In this document: positions 5,826 through 7,856 of the stretch, piece after piece
How the letters are laid out: every line of letters starts with the position of its first letter
Numbering within the stretch: position 1 is the stretch's first letter
Assembly (NCBI GenBank): GCA_043784465.1
Contig: JAYVYJ010000091.1
Location: 1 to 7,856, forward strand
DNA length: 7,856 nt
Source of the DNA: Roseiarcus sp043784465
Lineage (GTDB): Bacteria > Pseudomonadota > Alphaproteobacteria > Rhizobiales > Beijerinckiaceae
Direction: 5' to 3'
Program-made: the position numbers and the translations under genes
The notes under the pieces: generated by a model
The model's database searches: none
The model's input: only the letters and a program-made list of their open reading frames with translations
What the model was told of the DNA's origin: nothing

Positions 5826-6262
5826 TTGCGGACACGGCCGCGTCGAAGAGCGGCGTCGTCGCGCACTCGACGCGGCATGGCTCGCCGAGCGCCATCCCGA
5901 ATGGAAAAATCTGCGCTCCGTGGACGAAAGCGAGGCCGTGCGCATCGACAAAATGCACGCGTCGAGACGCGCGAGACGCGGCTTTACGTCTCGTCGCTCG
6001 AACCCGATCCAAAGCTGATTCCCGACGCCGTTCGCTCCCACTGGGGTATTGAAAACAGCCTGCATCAGACCCTCGACGTGACCTTCGACGAAGACCGATG
6101 CCGAACCCGAAAAGTCATGGCGCGCTCAACCTCGCCATCATCCGTCACGCCGCCCTCAACATTCTCAAAGCAGATCCATCTCGTGGCGCTATTCCGCGCA
6201 AACGCCTCCGTGCCCGCGCCCATGCTCAGTTTCGATCCAAACTCTCCGCAAATTTGCGATTT
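5818..6262 (+). pseudogene. ISAs1-family transposase remnant (C-terminal part, two frameshifts)
   Basis: Plus-strand pieces join as GHGRVEERRRRALDAAWLAE and RHPEWKNLRSV (frame 1), RVETRETRLYVSSLEPDP and VRSHWGIENSLHQTLDVTFD (frame 3), then GALNLAIIRHAALNILKAD and RKRLRARAHAQFRSKLSA (frame 2). The HGR[IV]E, ERHPxW, Y[IV]SSL, SHWxIENSLHxxLDVxFxED and NLAxIRHxALN blocks are diagnostic of ISAs1-family transposases. About the first two thirds of a full transposase are missing. Frame changes occur near the AAAA run at 5950-5953 and near 6112, and each is explained by loss of one base. The 5' edge meets the IS630 remnant at about 5818-5830 on the opposite strand, so the two elements truncate each other. 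No terminal inverted repeat could be recognised at the right end. Confidence 0.82.
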
Positions 6263-6307
6263 AGGATTTCCATCTGCGTATCCACTGCGAACACCCCTTT
6301 CTCGCGG

Positions 6308-6336
6308 TTGCCACGGCGGGCGAAACGAGCTATCGC
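6308..6336 (+). promoter_or_regulatory. Putative promoter of tRNA-Arg
   Basis: TTGCCA (6308-6313, 5 of 6 to TTGACA) is separated by 17 nt from TATCGC (6331-6336). The tRNA begins 22 nt after the -10, which leaves room for a short 5' leader removed by RNase P. The region from 6263 to 6307 shows nothing else. Confidence 0.5.
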
Positions 6337-6358
6337 ACATGCCGCGTGATCAGCGCCG

Positions 6359-6435
6359 GCGCCCGTAGCTCAGCTGGATAGAGCACCAGACTACGAATCT
6401 GGGGGTCAGGAGTTCGAATCTCTTCGGGCGCGCCA
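6359..6435 (+). tRNA. tRNA-Arg (anticodon ACG)
   Basis: A complete 77-nt cloverleaf can be drawn. The acceptor is GCGCCCG (6359-6365) with CGGGCGC (6425-6431), discriminator G and an encoded CCA (6433-6435). The D stem is GCTC/GAGC. The anticodon stem CCAGA/TCTGG holds loop CTACGAA with anticodon ACG at 6393-6395. The variable loop is GGGTC, and the T arm AGGAG-TTCGAAT-CTCTT includes one G-U pair. A34 would be deaminated to inosine by TadA to read CGU, CGC and CGA. All pairs in the acceptor and anticodon stems are intact, so the gene looks functional. No clear terminator follows. Confidence 0.97.
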
Positions 6436-6686
6436 ACAATCTCTAGACTCTCCGCAGCCCGACGATCTTCCTGAAATTTCTGTGGGCAACCCGAGCGGGT
6501 TGGGCGTCGCTCGGCGGAGCACGGGCAGAAGCTTGGACCCGTCGGCTTCATTCCGCGGCCCCGACCCCACTCGGGCCGATCCAACGCAGCGTGCGGCGCT
6601 TGCGCCGGCGGCAAGGGCGGACGGCGAGGCGCGGTTCACCTTCCCGCCCTCGCCGAAATTTTCTCGGCGAGAAGGCGAAATATCGC
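6436..6686. other. Intergenic region between tRNA-Arg and recombinase
   Basis: No convincing gene is present. A small hairpin, CAACCC-GAGC-GGGTTG (6487-6502), and TTCTC-GGC-GAGAA (6661-6673) are visible; neither is followed by a T run, so they are not convincing terminators. The open frames here overlap the tRNA or have biased, repetitive composition. No copy of the tRNA 3' end was found downstream that would mark an integrated island end inside the window. Confidence 0.5.
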
Positions 6687-6728
6687 TTGTGCATACTCTC
6701 TAAACTATCTTATAGAGAGTTTGTACAA
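6687..6728. promoter_or_regulatory. 42-bp inverted repeat upstream of serine recombinase (candidate crossover site/operator with promoter)
   Basis: Left arm TTGTGCATACTCTCTA (6687-6702) and right arm TAGAGAGTTTGTACAA (6713-6728) pair at 14 of 16 positions around a 10-nt A/T-rich spacer (6703-6712). The inner 8 bp are perfect and the outer end TTGTACAA is itself a palindrome. The centre of symmetry falls between A6707 and T6708. Serine resolvases act on dyads of this general kind with a 2-bp centre next to their own gene, where the site also overlaps the promoter. TTGTGC (6687-6692) and TATAGA (6711-6716), 18 nt apart, would be such a promoter. The block is strikingly AT-rich for the region. 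Its role as a recombination site is inference. Confidence 0.6.
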
Positions 6729-6736
6729 CGGGACGT

Positions 6737-6750
6737 GTCGACATGTCGAC
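6737..6750. repeat. 14-bp palindrome spanning the recombinase start codon
   Basis: GTCGACATGTCGAC is a perfect palindrome whose middle contains the ATG (6743-6745) of the recombinase gene. Bound protein or a hairpin in the mRNA here could limit translation. It may also be chance. Confidence 0.45.
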
Positions 6751-7441
6751 CTTCGCCAAGACGCTCTTTGCCTACTACCGGGCCAGCACGGCGAGCCAGG
6801 GCAAGAGCGGCCTCGGGATCGAGGCGCAGCGCGCGGCGGTTGTACGCTTCGCCGAAACCGAAGGCTTGCAGATCGTCGGGGAATTTGTCGAGGTCGAAAC
6901 CGGCAAGGGATCGGACGCGCTCGACCGTCGCCCTCAGCTTATCGCCGCGCTCGCCGCCGCCGGACGCGCCAAGGGCGCCGTCGTGGTCGCTAAGCTCGAC
7001 CGCCTCAGCCGTGACGTCGCCTTCATTTCCGGCATCATGGCCCAGCGCATTCCCTTCATCGTCGCCGAGCTTGGCGCCGACGCCGACCCGTTCATGTTGC
7101 ACCTGTTCGCCGCACTCGCCGAGAAGGAGCGCGCCATGATCTCGGCCCGCACGAAGGCCGCACTCTCCGCCGCTAAGGCGCGTGGCGTGAAGCTCGGCAA
7201 CCCCCGGATCGCCGACATTCAGGCCAAAGGCGCGGCGGCTGGCGCGGCCAAAGGCGCGGCGGCGAACCGCGAAGCGGCCAACGAGTTCGCCGCGTCGATT
7301 CTGCCCATCGTGAAGCCGCTGCGCGATCAGGGCCTCAGCCTCCGCCAGATCACCGACGCGCTTAATACGCAGGGCGTCGCCACGGCGCGCGGCGGCGCTT
7401 GGGGAGCAACGCAGATCGCCGACATTCTCCGCCGCGGGTGA
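6743..7441 (+). CDS. Serine recombinase (resolvase/invertase family)
   Basis: This 232-residue site-specific recombinase cuts DNA through a 5' phosphoserine link. The catalytic domain shows FAYYRASTASQ (9-19) with nucleophile Ser15, SGLGIEAQR (22-30), ALDRRPQLIAAL (59-70), VVVAKLDRLSRD (80-91) with the conserved arginines, and the E-helix region LAEKERAMISARTKAAL (125-141). An Ala-rich linker (162-180) leads to a C-terminal helix-turn-helix, LSLRQITDALNTQGVATA (198-215) with WGATQIADILRR (220-231). It has the size of resolvase/invertase proteins, not large integrases, so it more likely resolves or inverts DNA, or belongs to a small mobile element, than integrates a phage. The ATG has only a weak purine site (GGGA, 6730-6733). 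A 42-bp dyad and promoter lie just upstream. No cargo gene for it is visible. Confidence 0.92.
   Translation: MSTFAKTLFAYYRASTASQGKSGLGIEAQRAAVVRFAETEGLQIVGEFVEVETGKGSDALDRRPQLIAALAAAGRAKGAVVVAKLDRLSRDVAFISGIMAQRIPFIVAELGADADPFMLHLFAALAEKERAMISARTKAALSAAKARGVKLGNPRIADIQAKGAAAGAAKGAAANREAANEFAASILPIVKPLRDQGLSLRQITDALNTQGVATARGGAWGATQIADILRRG
7222..7263 (+). repeat. In-frame 18-bp direct repeat in recombinase linker
   Basis: GGCCAAAGGCGCGGCGGC occurs at 7222-7239 and 7246-7263. The offset is 24 bp, so eight codons are duplicated in frame, giving AKGAAAGA then AKGAAANR. It lengthens the flexible linker between catalytic and DNA-binding domains. Confidence 0.75.
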
Positions 7442-7583
7442 AGAGGCGTCCGCTATCAATCGGACTAGCCTATCGAAACGCCCGCCGTTCCCTGCCGTGT
7501 CCTATGGGAATCGCTTGCCCGGCCGCGTGACTTCCGCAGCACGCTCGGGCGGTCGAGATCGGCCCGCCCCCCTCGCGCCAAGT

Positions 7584-7629
7584 GGCGCGCCGGCGCCTGC
7601 GATCGACGCCCCGGCGGCGCGCCGGCGCC
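7584..7629. repeat. Two 14-bp GC-rich direct repeats, 32 bp apart
   Basis: GGCGCGCCGGCGCC is present exactly at 7584-7597 and 7616-7629, start to start 32 bp, close to three helical turns. Each unit joins two palindromes (GGCGCGCC and GGCGCC). It could be a protein-binding array or simple low-complexity GC sequence. Confidence 0.5.
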
Positions 7630-7631
7630 CA

Positions 7632-7645
7632 CCCCTAGGGGGGTA
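7632..7645. promoter_or_regulatory. C4-TA-G4 palindrome resembling CsoR/RcnR/FrmR-type operators
   Basis: CCCCTAGGGG (7632-7641) continues to GGTAT, giving a half-site GGGGGGTAT like those bound by CsoR/RcnR/FrmR family repressors. The left half is imperfect and no such regulator or target gene is in the window. Confidence 0.25.
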
Positions 7646-7713
7646 TTTCGACCATCCGGCCAGGTTCGTCGTAATACGCCCGCACTAATTTTGCGGTTCC
7701 CAAAACCCTCGGG

Positions 7714-7760
7714 TAGTTATACCAACGGTCAGCCGGAATGACTCACGGGGGGGGATTCCC
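7714..7760 (+). mobile_element. Possible left end of an IS630-type element
   Basis: A TA (7714-7715) precedes a less GC-rich stretch that begins GTTATACCAACGGTCA and runs toward the transposase start. IS630 elements insert at TA, and their transposase usually begins within about 100 bp of the end. The matching right end is outside the window, so the boundary is a guess. Confidence 0.3.
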
Positions 7761-7787
7761 ATGAGCGAAGAGTTGTGAATCTATGGG

Positions 7788-7806
7788 GGCTCCGATTTTA
7801 GGAGCC
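7788..7806 (+). promoter_or_regulatory. Hairpin that can mask the transposase ribosome-binding site
   Basis: GGCTCC (7788-7793) pairs perfectly with GGAGCC (7801-7806) around a 7-nt loop. The 3' arm contains most of the Shine-Dalgarno AGGAG (7800-7804), 8 nt before the ATG at 7813. A transcript entering from outside the element would fold this stem and hide the site. Confidence 0.5.
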
Positions 7807-7812
7807 GGGTCG

Positions 7813-7856
7813 ATGGGCCAGCCGATAATCATTGAGCGACAGGATTTGACGGCGGC
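7813..7856 (+). CDS. Start of a probable IS630-family transposase, cut by window edge
   Basis: The ATG at 7813 follows AGGAG with 8 nt spacing, and the frame is open to the window end: MGQPIIIERQDLTAA. IS630-family transposases of Alphaproteobacteria often begin M-G-x-P-[IV]-x-[IV] followed by a D-L-T-A-x-x-L-R motif, so this is the likely identity, though only 14 codons and part of the 15th are visible. It is a different copy from the decayed remnant at 5464-5825, since it supplies an N-terminus that the remnant lacks and lies in the opposite orientation. Confidence 0.5.
   Translation, partial: MGQPIIIERQDLTA

Larger units (their letters stand above)
7442..7812. other. Non-coding region between recombinase and IS630-like ORF
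   Basis: About 370 bp without a supportable gene. A weak hairpin GTCCG/CGGAC (7448-7465) follows the recombinase but has no T run. The stretch holds two GC-rich direct repeats (7584-7629) and a CCCCTAGGGG palindrome (7632-7641). The last ~100 bp are less GC-rich and probably belong to the left end of the insertion sequence whose transposase starts at 7813. Confidence 0.5.

Noticed and set aside
4843..6012. 389-residue minus-strand frame
   Set aside because: A chance join of out-of-frame IS630 sequence with antisense or shifted EamA sequence. Only the short ATVDGPLNEGVF piece belongs to the real IS630 frame.
6330..6639. Minus-strand frames across the tRNA (EIRTPDPQIRSLVLYPAELRA and RRDSNS types)
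   Set aside because: A well-known artefact: translation of the complement of a tRNA gene.
6710..7459. 249-residue minus-strand frame opposite the recombinase
   Set aside because: An antisense shadow. The plus-strand protein has the complete serine recombinase signature.
7497..7688. 63-residue plus-strand frame
   Set aside because: GTG start without an RBS, Pro/Arg/Ala-rich composition caused by the GC repeats, and no family resemblance.
7761..7778. Five-codon ORF (MSEEL) after a G-run in the IS leader
   Set aside because: Too short to judge. The G-run could mimic an RBS, but nothing supports translation.
1..7856. CRISPR array
   Set aside because: No set of regularly spaced 20-40 bp repeats occurs anywhere. 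The only direct repeats are the short ones at 7222-7263 and 7584-7629.

Overview
The window looks like a chromosomal segment of a GC-rich alphaproteobacterium. Two small membrane families found mostly in that class (DUF2244 and DUF2842) sit beside endonuclease III, and coding density is very high in the first 5.4 kb. A Rhizobiales-type methylotroph relative (Methylocystis/Methylosinus/Beijerinckiaceae) is a reasonable guess, but it is inference only.

Layout. (1) Positions 1-853 hold the 3' end of an ABC-type AAA ATPase, with an apparent +1-base frameshift near 183-190, overlapping a DUF4276 gene by an ATGA junction. The pair resembles two-gene ATPase/Toprim-like conflict modules and looks less GC-rich than what follows. 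(2) Positions 811-5429 are a tightly packed core block: nth (-), DUF2244 (+), DUF2842 (+), a NodB-type polysaccharide deacetylase (-), a CelD-like GNAT acyltransferase (+) and an EamA/DMT transporter (-). Three convergent gene pairs overlap at their 3' ends by 43, 14 and 17 bp (the first is DUF4276/nth), and nth and DUF2244 start codons overlap back to back. The only real intergenic gap (3335-3460) lies between the divergent deacetylase and acyltransferase genes. It carries a good sigma70-like promoter overlapped by an 8-bp-arm dyad, so these two cell-surface polysaccharide genes may be co-regulated.

(3) Positions 5464-6262 are an IS graveyard. The 3' half of an IS630-family transposase (-) abuts the 3' part of an ISAs1-family transposase (+), and both are broken by single-base deletions; the IS630 copy also has nonsense codons. 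(4) Positions 6308-6435 hold a tRNA-Arg(ACG) with its own promoter and an encoded CCA end. (5) Positions 6436-7441 hold a small serine recombinase gene preceded by a striking 42-bp dyad, a candidate crossover site or operator, and by a 14-bp palindrome spanning its start codon. (6) Positions 7442-7856 are non-coding for about 370 bp, with GC-rich direct repeats and a palindrome, then the first 14 codons of what looks like another IS630-type transposase. A hairpin can sequester its ribosome-binding site.

The core block mixes housekeeping DNA repair with envelope functions. Everything from 5464 to the right edge, and the first 850 bases, looks like accessory or mobile DNA.
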